34,755 nucleotides of DNA from Oscillospiraceae bacterium (lineage in GTDB: Bacteria; Bacillota; Clostridia; Oscillospirales; Acutalibacteraceae), in assembly GCA_003538135.1 (NCBI GenBank), contig DPOR01000016.1:44977-79731 (forward strand). Reading direction: 5' to 3'. This document shows positions 15,643-23,032 of this stretch, piece by piece. The notes under the pieces were generated by a model. That model had not been told where the DNA came from and ran no database searches. It worked only from the letters and a program-made list of their open reading frames with translations. The position numbers were made by a program, and so were the translations under genes. Positions within the stretch are counted from its first letter, which is position 1; each line of letters opens with the position of its first letter.

Positions 15643-17121
15643 ATGAAAGCATTAAAAAAGACATTCAGCGTTATACTTTGCCTGTGCATGATAATGTCCG
15701 TTATGGCGGCAGGGCTCAATGCCTTTGCGCAGGAGGAAGCGACCGCAGCGCTTGACGGCGCTGTCAGCGAAGCGGCTGCTCTTGCCGTATCCGATCCTAC
15801 GGACGAAAAACCCGACGTTGACGCTATGGAGCGCACCAAGGTTAAGTATCCCATCGGCGCTTCCAAGAAGGCTGTCAACAGGTCTATCGGCAGAGTTGAA
15901 GATATTCTTTTCACCGTTTTGAAGGTTCCCGAGGGCGGAGTTCCCCAGGTGCTCAACGAGAAGGTATATACCAATGAAACCGTAGCTCTTGTTGCAAAGA
16001 AGCTGTTCCCGCTTGTCGGCGGACTCAGCAGCCTTGTTGCAAAGGGACCCAAGGACCTTGCCGCAAAGCTTGACAAGGAGACTTGCGCGGGTGCTATCGC
16101 GGCTCTTAACGCCGCAGCGGCTACGCTCGGCGCGGACGGCAAGCCCGTAGACAAGCTTGAAGCATGGCAGTATCTCACTGTTGTTGACGGCGACTTCGGT
16201 TTCGCTAACGGTGACAAGGAGGGCTTCCTCGACGCTGTTGCGTCGCTGTTCAGACCCCTTTCGCTGCTCACTACCGTTGTTTCCTTTGAGAACACAACCA
16301 GCTTATTTTACGGTCCGCAGCTGGGCATATACGAGGATCTCATCCCCATATTTGAGGCTCTCGGCATAAAGGACTTTATGACCTCCGACGAGTACACCGC
16401 ATATGTTAAGAAGGGCGCCAACACAAACGAGAAGATGGATCGCCGTATCCGCGGCATCATCACTCCCATATTCACTCTTGTTGACGCAGTTGCCTCTGCG
16501 GAATCCCCGGTCGACGAGGTTCTGAAGCTTCTCCCGAATCTTGCCTCCGCTATTGACACTGGACTTATCGACACTCAGATACACAGTATGCTGGGCAAAA
16601 TCAGCCTGGGTATCGGCAACAACGTTAAGGTTGACCTCACCACCGGCGGCGTATACGATATGATCGCCCCCAAGCTCAAGGACATCGAACTCCAGGCCGC
16701 CAAGGTTGACGAAAACGGCGAGGAGACCGCCCCCGCGGTCACGCTTACAATAAACCTTGACAAGGAGAAGTTTGCGGCTGCAATAAAGGATATCGCCGCC
16801 TGCGGAGTCTTCACCGCAAAAGAGAGCGCAGCCAAGACAAGGAACTGGTTTGTCGGCATAGAAGGCGACTCGGCGGATGCGTTTGTCGTTCTGTTCAGAT
16901 ATCTCCATTCCGAGCTTACCGAGGAGAACAACGCTGTGGCTATAAAGACCGCTGTTGCAGCTCTCGACATGAACGCCTCGCAGAAAATTGTTGTCAATTT
17001 CCTCGTTTCCTCCGTGCTCTCGTCCTCTGCTGACGGAGCGCTCAGAACCATAGTTGCTCTTCTTCCGCTTGCAAAGACCGGCGTGAAGATAGCAGCCCGC
17101 TTCGGCGCGTTTGATAAATAA
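15643..17121 (+). CDS. Secreted protein of unknown function, intact family member
   Basis: 492 residues. ATG 15643 follows AAAGGAG in a context nearly the same as the gene at 13716. A signal peptide (MKALKKTFSVILCLCMIMSV, ending NAFAQ) predicts export, with no LPXTG or lipobox. The mature protein is acidic and helical, with many Lys, Glu and Ala residues. Blocks include PLVGGLSSLVAKGPKDLAAK, RRIRGIITPIFTLVDAVASAES and DIELQAAKVDENGEETAPA, and two Cys residues in the C-terminal half (one in AACGVF). No known domain is recognised. The C-terminal ~225 residues repeat in the broken gene upstream, while the part between signal peptide and residue 265 does not. An oxidoreductase gene follows, but there is a terminator between, so a functional link is not implied. 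Confidence 0.8.
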   Translation: MKALKKTFSVILCLCMIMSVMAAGLNAFAQEEATAALDGAVSEAAALAVSDPTDEKPDVDAMERTKVKYPIGASKKAVNRSIGRVEDILFTVLKVPEGGVPQVLNEKVYTNETVALVAKKLFPLVGGLSSLVAKGPKDLAAKLDKETCAGAIAALNAAAATLGADGKPVDKLEAWQYLTVVDGDFGFANGDKEGFLDAVASLFRPLSLLTTVVSFENTTSLFYGPQLGIYEDLIPIFEALGIKDFMTSDEYTAYVKKGANTNEKMDRRIRGIITPIFTLVDAVASAESPVDEVLKLLPNLASAIDTGLIDTQIHSMLGKISLGIGNNVKVDLTTGGVYDMIAPKLKDIELQAAKVDENGEETAPAVTLTINLDKEKFAAAIKDIAACGVFTAKESAAKTRNWFVGIEGDSADAFVVLFRYLHSELTEENNAVAIKTAVAALDMNASQKIVVNFLVSSVLSSSADGALRTIVALLPLAKTGVKIAARFGAFDK

Positions 17122-17161
17122 GCTTTAATTTGCAAAACACAATTTCATAAAAGCAAGGAGC

Positions 17162-17195
17162 GGCGGAGCGTCATAAGGCGTTCCGCCGTTCCGTT
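17162..17195 (+). terminator. Terminator after secreted-protein copy B
   Basis: GGCGGAGCG and CGTTCCGCC pair over 9 positions (one G-T) around TCATAAGG. The T-run is weaker (GTTCCGTTGTC) than in copy A. Confidence 0.5.
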
Positions 17196-17270
17196 GTCAA
17201 TCACAAATCAAATTGTTAAATCAACTAAAAATAAAGCTGTTTTTTCGGCATTTCGTACAGGTCGCTGCTC

Positions 17271-17299
17271 TTGTTTTTTATTTCTTGTTATGTTAAAAT
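17271..17299 (+). promoter_or_regulatory. Duplicated promoter, copy B, for the oxidoreductase gene
   Basis: TTGTTT (17271-17276), 17-base spacer, TAAAAT (17294-17299). Predicted start of transcription is near 17306, about 30 bases before the ATG at 17335. Confidence 0.55.
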
Positions 17300-17334
17300 C
17301 AATTCGTATGAAATACATTTTTGGAGGTCTTTCT

Positions 17335-18396
17335 ATGAAAAAATGGCGAGTAGGTATTATCGGTGTCGGCGGAATATTCAACGGCGCTCACCGCGAGCAC
17401 TATCTTAAAGACGATCGCCTTGAGGTTGTCGCGCTCTGCGACATAATCGAGGAGAGGGCGGTCGAGTGCCGCGACGGATTCTTCCCCGACGCGAAGGTAT
17501 ATACCGATTTCAACGAGCTGCTCAAGGATGAGACGATAGACTCTGTCGATATCTGCACCCCGAACTATCTCCACTCGATAATCGCGGTTGCCGCTTTCAA
17601 GGCGGGCAAGCACGTTTTCTGCGAGAAGCCGGACGCTGTCAATGTCGAAGAGGTCATGAAGATGAATGATGCCGCTAAGGCTGCGGGCAAGACGCTCATG
17701 GTCATGAGAAACAACCGCTTTACCGACGCGTCGAAGCTTGCGAAGAAGTTCATTGACGACGGCAAAATGGGCGAGATATACTGCGGACGCTGCGGCTGGC
17801 AGAGGAGACGCGGAATCCCCGGCAAGGGCGGCTGGTTCACCACCAAGGCGCAGTCCGGCGGCGGCCCGCTCATTGACCTCGGCGTTCACATGATAGACCT
17901 TGCGATATGGCTCATGGGCAACCCGACTCCAGTCGCCGTGACCGGCAGCACATACTGCAAGTTTGCCGACAACGACGTCAGCGACTCCGTGAACTCCGAC
18001 TTCGGCGACAAGGTCGAGGACGGCACGTTTGACGTTGAGGATCTTGCGATGGGCACTATTCGCTTCGATAACGGGGCGCAGCTCCAGATAGAGTTCAGCT
18101 GGGCGTCGAACGTCAAGAAAGAGACACGCTTTGTCGAGCTTCGCGGCACGAAGGCGGGACTCAATTGGCAGGACGGCGAGGTCGAGTTCTATACCGAGGA
18201 ATACGGCAAGTGCCTCGATGTTATCCCGACTAACTACGCTACCGACAGAGAGCACGCGAGAAACCTCAGGCACTTCTACGATGTGGTTATTGAGGGCGCC
18301 GAGCCGTGCTTCAAGCCGCAGCAGGGAATTGATATGATAAAGATTCTCTGCGCAGTTTACGAATCCGCAAGGACGGGCAGAGAAGTAGTGCTCTGA
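17335..18396 (+). CDS. Gfo/Idh/MocA-family NAD(P)-dependent oxidoreductase
   Basis: 353 residues. The start is ATG 17335 with GGAGG at 17323-17327; an upstream in-frame reading would run through the promoter. The Rossmann loop GIIGVGGIFNGAH (7-19) is at the N terminus, and the family EKP motif (HVFCEKPDAVN, 94-104) provides the catalytic Lys. The second domain has RRGIPGKGGWFTTKAQSGGGPLIDLGVHMIDLAIWLMG, the GG..D.G.H.iD motif whose His normally acts in hydride transfer. These enzymes oxidise, reduce or epimerise sugars, inositols or their derivatives in the cytoplasm. It stands alone between a duplicated promoter and a long hairpin. Substrate unknown. Confidence 0.93.
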   Translation: MKKWRVGIIGVGGIFNGAHREHYLKDDRLEVVALCDIIEERAVECRDGFFPDAKVYTDFNELLKDETIDSVDICTPNYLHSIIAVAAFKAGKHVFCEKPDAVNVEEVMKMNDAAKAAGKTLMVMRNNRFTDASKLAKKFIDDGKMGEIYCGRCGWQRRRGIPGKGGWFTTKAQSGGGPLIDLGVHMIDLAIWLMGNPTPVAVTGSTYCKFADNDVSDSVNSDFGDKVEDGTFDVEDLAMGTIRFDNGAQLQIEFSWASNVKKETRFVELRGTKAGLNWQDGEVEFYTEEYGKCLDVIPTNYATDREHARNLRHFYDVVIEGAEPCFKPQQGIDMIKILCAVYESARTGREVVL

Positions 18397-18439
18397 TAAA
18401 ATATTACGCTGGCTTTGAAAAAAGAGATTTGGCTGATGT

Positions 18440-18480
18440 GCGGGAATATCAATCGGCAGCATTACGGTTGATATTCCCGC
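18440..18480 (+). terminator. Long hairpin after the oxidoreductase gene
   Basis: GCGGGAATATCAATCG (18440-18455) pairs with CGGTTGATATTCCCGC (18465-18480) over 16 positions with one wobble, around a 9-base loop. There is no T-run after it, so it may be a transcript-end stabiliser or a weak terminator. Confidence 0.55.
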
Positions 18481-18507
18481 TAATGCGCATTTATAGAGGG
18501 AAATAAA

Positions 18508-19005
18508 ATGAAATCTGAATACAAAAAGTCGATTCTGTTTTTGCAGGAGGTTCTTTTGTTTGCAATCGGTATAGGTATGGCGCTGCTGTTTTGGCGCGGA
18601 CGCTATGATACCGACAGCTTTAAAAGGACACTTGTCGGCGGAATCGGATTGATGATTGCTTTCTTTGCAGTCTTTTTTGCCGAGTATTTTAACCGATATG
18701 TCGAACTCGGTGAGAGATGTGCAAAATTCAATTCATTCAGGGTCACAAAGGGCAAAAAGGCGATGAATATGAATGTTTGTTATGAAAATATTCTTGCTAT
18801 AGATTCAAAGCGGATGCCTCTGCTCGGAATCTATAAAGTTGTGGTGCGTGCAAAGAATATGCCGGGCAGCATCCCGATTACCCCGGTTATGTCGCATTAT
18901 TGGAAGCTTGTCACTCAACTTTGCGATTTGGCGAAAAAATATAACCCGCAGGTCAATATAAGCGATGATCTTCTTGAAGAGATCGAAAAAAAGCGGGATA
19001 AATAA
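18508..19005 (+). CDS. Membrane protein with two helices and a C-terminal beta domain
   Basis: 165 residues. ATG 18508 follows GAGGGA. Two hydrophobic helices (about 10-29, LFLQEVLLFAIGIGMALLFW, and 41-60, TLVGGIGLMIAFFAVFFAEY) are followed by a cytoplasmic segment of alternating strands (FRVTKGKKAMNMNVCYENI, KVVVRAKNMPGSIPI) and a helical tail. The two-helix-plus-small-beta-domain layout recalls bacterial PH-domain membrane proteins (YdbS/YcxB type), but no clear motif supports that, so it is left as hypothetical. It is bounded by hairpins on both sides and appears to be transcribed alone. Confidence 0.7.
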   Translation: MKSEYKKSILFLQEVLLFAIGIGMALLFWRGRYDTDSFKRTLVGGIGLMIAFFAVFFAEYFNRYVELGERCAKFNSFRVTKGKKAMNMNVCYENILAIDSKRMPLLGIYKVVVRAKNMPGSIPITPVMSHYWKLVTQLCDLAKKYNPQVNISDDLLEEIEKKRDK

Positions 19006-19302
19006 AATGAAGAAAGTCAGAAATAAGAAGATATTATAGTATATATAATTATGGCGGTGTTTCTGTGCGATTTTTATATGTGATTCTGTATTTGAAAGGC
19101 GCCATTCCGCCGAGGTTTAATTACATACCCGAATGTATAACTTCTGTTGAACGTCTGGGTGATTTGTGTTGATGAGCCTGTAGGGGTCGGCGACTCGACG
19201 ACCCTATGCCGCCAACGGCGGCACTATTGGGAAGCAATACATTTTTTTGATAGCACTGCGAGTGAGCAGAGGATATTTAAAAGAGTAAAAAAGAATAAAT
19301 GG
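19006..19302. other. Intergenic region with palindromic repeat
   Basis: No gene longer than ten codons is credible here. It holds a short palindromic repeat element (19181-19222, listed separately) and a GGCG..CGCC dyad near 19099-19113. The rest is AT-rich, with no promoter that can be assigned. Confidence 0.4.
19181..19222. repeat. REP-like palindromic pair
   Basis: TAGGGGTCG (19181-19189) pairs with CGACCCTA (19199-19206) with one bulged G. It is followed at once by GCCGCC-AAC-GGCGGC (19208-19222), a perfect 6-base stem with a 3-base loop. The paired GC-rich stems in AT-rich spacer are typical of small intergenic repeats of Clostridia. Only one copy is present here, so repeat status is inferred. 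Confidence 0.45.
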
Positions 19303-19342
19303 AAAGGTCACAATCCGCATCGGTTGCGAATTGTGACCTTTT
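19303..19342 (-). terminator. Terminator of the GPH transporter gene (bidirectional)
   Basis: AAAGGTCACAATCCGCA (19303-19319) and TGCGAATTGTGACCTTT (19325-19341) form a near-perfect stem of about 17 positions. On the minus strand it is followed by an AT-rich run with TTTTTT; on the plus strand by TTGTATAC. Confidence 0.75.
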
Positions 19343-19372
19343 GTATACTTGCTGTTTTGTTTGTGTCGCAGA

Positions 19373-20827
19373 TTATTTCTTCGACTTCTTGTCGTATCTT
19401 CCGCCGAGCTTTTCTTCGGCTTCGGCGCGGGTTATCTTGCCGCTGTTGCAGTCCGCCATGGTCTGAACGTCCTTGTCGGTGAGCTTATAGCGGGTCCAGA
19501 TGACATAGGCTATGGCGTAGCCTATCGCCGTGGACATAACATAGATGAACCACAGGACGGCCTTCGCATGGTCTGTCTGGGTGACACCCTGGAGGTCTGC
19601 GAAGTTCTGCGCTCCCTCGACGCTGACCCAGCCGGTGGACTTGAGACCGAGTATAAACATACCGAGCGCACCGGAGACGGCGGCTGTGAGCTTGGCCATA
19701 AAGGTCTGAATCGCGAAGGTGATTCCCTTGGCCTCGATGCCGGAGGTGAATTTGCCGAACTCCGCGCAGTCGGGCGTGAACATGAAGAGCATGACGCCGA
19801 GAATAGCCATGGGTACCGCGCGCAGTATCGAGATGATGATGAAGCCTATCATCGAGTTGTAGCCGATGAGCCACATGACGACGCTTAAAATAACGGTAGC
19901 CAAAGTGCAGACTCTGAACAGCTTCATCTTGTCAAATTTTCTGACCATGTGGGGCACGAGGAACGAGAATATCGCCGCGGGAACAAGGCTCAGAGCCTGA
20001 ACGACGAGCGAGAACTGCGAGTTGTTAAAGAGATAGAACGAGACGAAAAGGTTGAGCGAGCCGGAGACGTTGGCGCTCGAATAGAAGAAATAGCCTATGT
20101 AATAGATGAGCAGATACTTGTTCTGAACAAGGTAGCTGAACATCTTTTTGAGCGTGAAATCCTCATCCCTGTCTCCGCCGAAGCGCTCCTCAAGCTTGAA
20201 GCAGGCGGGGATCATCGTGATAATTGCGAACACGGCGCAGATTATTGCGACTACCGTGTAGTTGAGCTTGACCTGCTCGCCGACGAGGACGGTGCCGAGA
20301 ATGAGCGCAACGCCCGAGCCCACGCCCGACCAAATCTGCTTATAGGATATAATGCTGTTTCTTTCGTCAATGTTTTCGCTCATCGAGGTGATGATACCGA
20401 ATATCGGCACGTCGCAGAGGGTGTAGGCGGTATCCCAAAGTATGTATGCGACGGTGAGCCAGGCGAGCTTCGCGTTTTCGCTGAAGCCGTTGGGAATGGC
20501 GAAGAGCATGACGGTGGTCAGCGGGATAAATACGAGCGATATCCTGAGCCACGGAATGAACTTCTTGCCGCTCTTGAACTTTACCTTGTCAAACAGCACG
20601 CCGAAAATAGCGTCGTTGACCGCGTCCCATACCTTGACCGCGAGCATGATTCCCGCGGTTTTGACAAGTCCGCCGATAGAGAGCATGAGGTAGGTCGTCA
20701 GGAAAGAGGCGACAAGGTTATATATCGCATTCTGTCCGCAGAAGTAGAGATAGTAGCTCAGTCTCTCCTTCGGTTTTGTAGACCAGCCCTTCGGGGTGGA
20801 TGTGATTTTTTTGATAAGATTCGGCAT
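19373..20827 (-). CDS. GPH-family sugar:cation symporter (MFS_2)
   Basis: 484 residues with about 12 transmembrane helices. ATG 20827 has GGAGGGG 9 bases upstream. The N-terminal section has KERLSYYLYFCGQNAIYNLV and the GPH signature region KVWDAVNDAIFGVLFDKVKFKSGKKF (about 65-90), where the Asp residues bind the coupling cation. The central loop RFGGDRDEDFTLKKMFSYL and the EFGKFTSGIEAKG segment also fit the family. Glycoside-pentoside-hexuronide transporters import beta-glycosides, xylosides or galactosides with Na+ or H+. The C-terminal tail is a short helix (KITRAEAEEKLGGRYDKK). It is monocistronic with its own terminator. A role feeding the GH enzymes of this window is plausible but not shown by operon structure. 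Confidence 0.92.
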   Translation of the reverse strand: MPNLIKKITSTPKGWSTKPKERLSYYLYFCGQNAIYNLVASFLTTYLMLSIGGLVKTAGIMLAVKVWDAVNDAIFGVLFDKVKFKSGKKFIPWLRISLVFIPLTTVMLFAIPNGFSENAKLAWLTVAYILWDTAYTLCDVPIFGIITSMSENIDERNSIISYKQIWSGVGSGVALILGTVLVGEQVKLNYTVVAIICAVFAIITMIPACFKLEERFGGDRDEDFTLKKMFSYLVQNKYLLIYYIGYFFYSSANVSGSLNLFVSFYLFNNSQFSLVVQALSLVPAAIFSFLVPHMVRKFDKMKLFRVCTLATVILSVVMWLIGYNSMIGFIIISILRAVPMAILGVMLFMFTPDCAEFGKFTSGIEAKGITFAIQTFMAKLTAAVSGALGMFILGLKSTGWVSVEGAQNFADLQGVTQTDHAKAVLWFIYVMSTAIGYAIAYVIWTRYKLTDKDVQTMADCNSGKITRAEAEEKLGGRYDKKSKK

Positions 20828-20889
20828 TTTTTGTAACCCCTCCGTTTTTTGTGGATTTCATATTGAAAATCCGTTTTCAGTCAAATAAT

Positions 20890-20918
20890 ACTGTACCATA
20901 TTTACAATAATCAGTCAA
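20890..20918 (-). promoter_or_regulatory. Possible promoter of the GPH transporter gene
   Basis: Minus strand TTGACT (complement of 20913-20918), 17 bases, TACAGT (complement of 20890-20895). The -10 is weak; a TATTAT just downstream is an alternative with 22-base spacing. Confidence 0.4.
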
Positions 20919-20948
20919 CAGTAATTTGCTTCAGAGACAAACTAAAAA

Positions 20949-21032
20949 TTGAAAATTCTTGACCGTTTGCTTACCGCAGAGGAATATGCCGCCTTTGACC
21001 GATATCTGAAAAATACCGTTATGAAAAAATAA
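20949..21032 (+). pseudogene. Short gene remnant (C-terminal tail)
   Basis: 27 codons read LKILDRLLTAEEYAAFDRYL and end KKTAA-style at TAA 21030-21032. The composition (amphipathic, EEY..FDRYL) looks like real protein, probably the tail of a small helical protein, but an in-frame TAA lies just upstream (20943-20945) and there is no ribosome site. It is likely debris of a deleted gene. Family not recognised. Confidence 0.3.
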
Positions 21033-21060
21033 TGTTGCGAACTTCCGTTAAACCGCAAAC

Positions 21061-21093
21061 AAGCCGTGTCTTGCAAATCGCAAAACACGGCTT
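21061..21093 (-). terminator. Terminator of the DUF6514-like gene
   Basis: AAGCCGTGTCTTGC (21061-21074) and GCAAAACACGGCTT (21080-21093) pair over 14 positions with one wobble. It lies just after the stop on the minus strand. Confidence 0.65.
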
Positions 21094-21107
21094 TTCGCCT
21101 GCCGCGC

Positions 21108-21425
21108 CTATCCCGAATAGAAGAAATCGTCTATCATTTCCTCCACGTGGACGGGGGAGACGCCGTTGCGCTCGAGCATGGCGACAAAATCCCTGAGTTT
21201 TTTCTCGCTGAACGATATGTCCGGGAATTTTACCGTTTCGCTGCCGCCGTTTTCCGTGACGGTCATAACTATGCCGTATGAAACGCGCGAGCCCGAAGAA
21301 ATCGGGCAGCCCTGCTCTCCGCAGGCGCACTCGGCGTCGGATATTGACGCATATCCGACGCCCTCCTCTTCGCAGTCTGTCGGGCAGCTCGCGCCGCCGA
21401 CGATGTCAAACCTTACCTGCCGCAT
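21108..21425 (-). CDS. DUF6514-like small protein
   Basis: 105 residues. ATG 21425 follows GAGGGTG. The C-terminal half has the pattern SYGIVMTVTENGGSETVKFPDIS, then LRDFVAMLERNGVSPVHVEEMIDDFF, which resembles the DUF6514 family of Clostridia (a YGI strand, an IS turn, and a two-helix end with VSP.H..E.I.DF). The N-terminal part contains four Cys residues (SCPTDC, ECACGEQGC) that could bind metal or form disulfides and are not typical of that family. Function unknown. It has its own promoter and terminator. Confidence 0.7.
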   Translation of the reverse strand: MRQVRFDIVGGASCPTDCEEEGVGYASISDAECACGEQGCPISSGSRVSYGIVMTVTENGGSETVKFPDISFSEKKLRDFVAMLERNGVSPVHVEEMIDDFFYSG

Positions 21426-21458
21426 TTGTTCACCCTCAGAACATATTGACTGAGAACA

Positions 21459-21487
21459 ATTATATGTGATGTTTATTCACTTTACAA
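21459..21487 (-). promoter_or_regulatory. Promoter of the DUF6514-like gene
   Basis: Minus strand TTGTAA (complement of 21482-21487), 17-base spacer, perfect TATAAT (complement of 21459-21464). A CTCAG..CTGAG dyad (about 21435-21455) lies in the short leader. Confidence 0.55.
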
Positions 21488-21560
21488 TGACTTTTGAGAA
21501 TTATAGTGATATTTTTCGGACTTTTATTAATTTTTTACGGCATTTTTTACGTCTTGTAGT

Positions 21561-21597
21561 AAAAAAACAGGGGAGCGCGGCTCAAAACCGGCTCCCC
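21561..21597 (-). terminator. Terminator of the six-gene manA operon
   Basis: Minus strand GGGGAGC (complement of 21591-21597) pairs with GCTCCCC (complement of 21570-21576), followed by TGTTTTTTT. It is 12 bases past the stop of the last gene and is the only clear terminator after 28657 on this strand. Confidence 0.8.
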
Positions 21598-21608
21598 GAG
21601 TGCTTTTT

Positions 21609-22028
21609 TCAGATGTCGAAAATATTGAGTCCCGTCTGCTCGCTTATGCGTCTGCCCATGTCCATATCAAAGGTTCGAATGAACATCTCGCAGGTCGCAC
21701 TGATGACGGCCTCGTTGAGATGGCCGCCTATCACGGCGCCCTCCTCGTCCGCGAAAGCGGCGTGAAGATGGAGATAGGGCTCGCCGTCCTTGAGGCTGAG
21801 GTTGCCGTTTAACGAGACTAACTCGAGCGGTTGGTTGAAGGTCAGGCTGTGGTATTTCTGCTCGTTGAGGTCATAGAGCCCGAACACCGCGCGTCCGACC
21901 GCGCCTATGGCGGAAATCTCCGCAAAGCGGATGTTTTCGTCCTTCGCTATTTTCAGCACCGAGGCGATTATCTCCTCGCCCGGGTCGAGTCTCACTGCGA
22001 GAACGTCGCCTGTTTTAACATACTTCAT
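21609..22028 (-). CDS. PPC-domain (DUF296) protein
   Basis: 139 residues, a single full-length PPC (plant and prokaryote conserved) domain. ATG 22028 has GGAGG 8 bases upstream. The fold is visible in GDVLAVRLDPGEEIIASVLKIAKDENI, the glycine turn ISAIGAVGRAVFGLYD, and LHLHAAFADEEGAVIGGHL with H87, H89 and H103, the residues that form a metal site in bacterial members. Bacterial stand-alone PPC proteins form trimers; in plants the domain is joined to AT-hooks, which are absent here. The role in bacteria is not well defined. It is the last gene of the manA operon, 14 bases after the oxidoreductase, so a small-molecule or carbohydrate role is more likely than chromatin binding. Confidence 0.9.
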   Translation of the reverse strand: MKYVKTGDVLAVRLDPGEEIIASVLKIAKDENIRFAEISAIGAVGRAVFGLYDLNEQKYHSLTFNQPLELVSLNGNLSLKDGEPYLHLHAAFADEEGAVIGGHLNEAVISATCEMFIRTFDMDMGRRISEQTGLNIFDI

Positions 22029-22042
22029 GGTAAATACCTCCG

Positions 22043-23017
22043 TTAAAATTTTATTCCCGCCGATTCGCGTATTCGCTGCATCGTGCGGCTGACAGAGAGC
22101 GCCGTTTCACGCAGCTCTCTGTATTTTTCGCTGTTCTTTTCGGGCTTTGCGATAAGCTCGTAAAACGCGCGAGCCTCGTTGCCCATCAGCTCGTCCTTCG
22201 GCGTGTCGTCGCAGATTATGCGCCGTTCGCCGCTGTTCATGATGAGCTCCGCCTGCGTGAGCTTTGAAATCGAGCCTATCTTTATGCTCCCGCGCTCGCC
22301 GATTATCTGCGAGCCCGCGTAGTCCTGACCCGTCTTGCAGCTCGTCATTGTCACCGCGGTATTTTTGCAGAGCATGGAGACGGCGGTTGCCGCGTCCGCT
22401 CCGCTCTCGAGAAAAGACGATACCGCCGAGACGGTTTCCGGCTCGCCGAATAAATCGACCGCAGGATACACGCAGTAGACCCCGAGATCCATAAGGCTGC
22501 CTGTCGCCATTGCGGGGTTAAAAATATTCGGCAACTCGCCGCGAAGATAGGCGGGATATTTCGACGAATACTGCGAGAAGTCGAAGTGCGCCGTCCAAAC
22601 TTTGCCGATATCGTCGAGAGCCTCGCGCAGCTTAGCGCGAACGGGCGAGTGCATATACATTATAGCCTCAATGTAGACGAGCTTATTTCTGTCAGCAAGC
22701 TCACAGAGCTCCGAAAACTCGGCGGGTGTCACGGTTATCGGCTTTTCGCAGATAACGTGCTTCCCGCTCTCGAGCAGCCGCTTGCTCTGCGCATAGTGCA
22801 GGGCGTTGGGGCTTGCGATATAGACGCACTCGGCGGGTGAGGCGGCGAGCTCGTCGAGCGAAGTATATACCTCGCTTATTCCGTTTTCCTCGGCAAATTT
22901 TTCGCCGCGTTCGCGCGAGCGCGAGTATACGGCAAAGAGCTCAAAGCCGGGCGCGAATTTCAGCCCGTCGATAAAGTTCCCGACTATCCAGCCCGTACCG
23001 ATAACGGCCAATTTCAT
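22043..23017 (-). CDS. Gfo/Idh/MocA-family oxidoreductase (second, different type)
   Basis: 324 residues. The Rossmann loop VIGTGWIVGNF (5-15) and the EKP motif HVICEKPITVT (87-97) are clear, followed by YIEAIMYMHSPVRAKLREAL and SLMDLGVYCVYPAVDLFG. In this subgroup the D.G.Y version of the second motif replaces D.G.H, as in dimeric dihydrodiol dehydrogenase-like members. It is only distantly similar to the oxidoreductase at 17335. It probably acts on a sugar or a 1,2-diol with NAD(P). It lies within the operon, 15 bases after the acetyltransferase. Substrate unknown. Confidence 0.92.
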   Translation of the reverse strand: MKLAVIGTGWIVGNFIDGLKFAPGFELFAVYSRSRERGEKFAEENGISEVYTSLDELAASPAECVYIASPNALHYAQSKRLLESGKHVICEKPITVTPAEFSELCELADRNKLVYIEAIMYMHSPVRAKLREALDDIGKVWTAHFDFSQYSSKYPAYLRGELPNIFNPAMATGSLMDLGVYCVYPAVDLFGEPETVSAVSSFLESGADAATAVSMLCKNTAVTMTSCKTGQDYAGSQIIGERGSIKIGSISKLTQAELIMNSGERRIICDDTPKDELMGNEARAFYELIAKPEKNSEKYRELRETALSVSRTMQRIRESAGIKF

Positions 23018-23032
23018 AGCTTCACCGCTTTC

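Larger units (their letters stand above)
16447..17302 (+). repeat. Direct repeat copy B (gene 3' half, terminator, promoter)
   Basis: Second copy of the ~860-base unit described at 14525-15387. It contains the C-terminal module of the intact secreted protein, its terminator hairpin (arms GGCGGAGCG and CGTTCCGCC, about 17162-17187) and the promoter used by the oxidoreductase gene. The two copies are about 1.06 kb apart in direct orientation, so recombination between them would delete the gene at 15643. Confidence 0.7.

Noticed and set aside
17299..18462. Long minus-strand reading frame opposite the oxidoreductase
   Set aside because: The plus strand has a full Gfo/Idh/MocA protein with ribosome site and promoter; the antisense frame has no recognisable motif.
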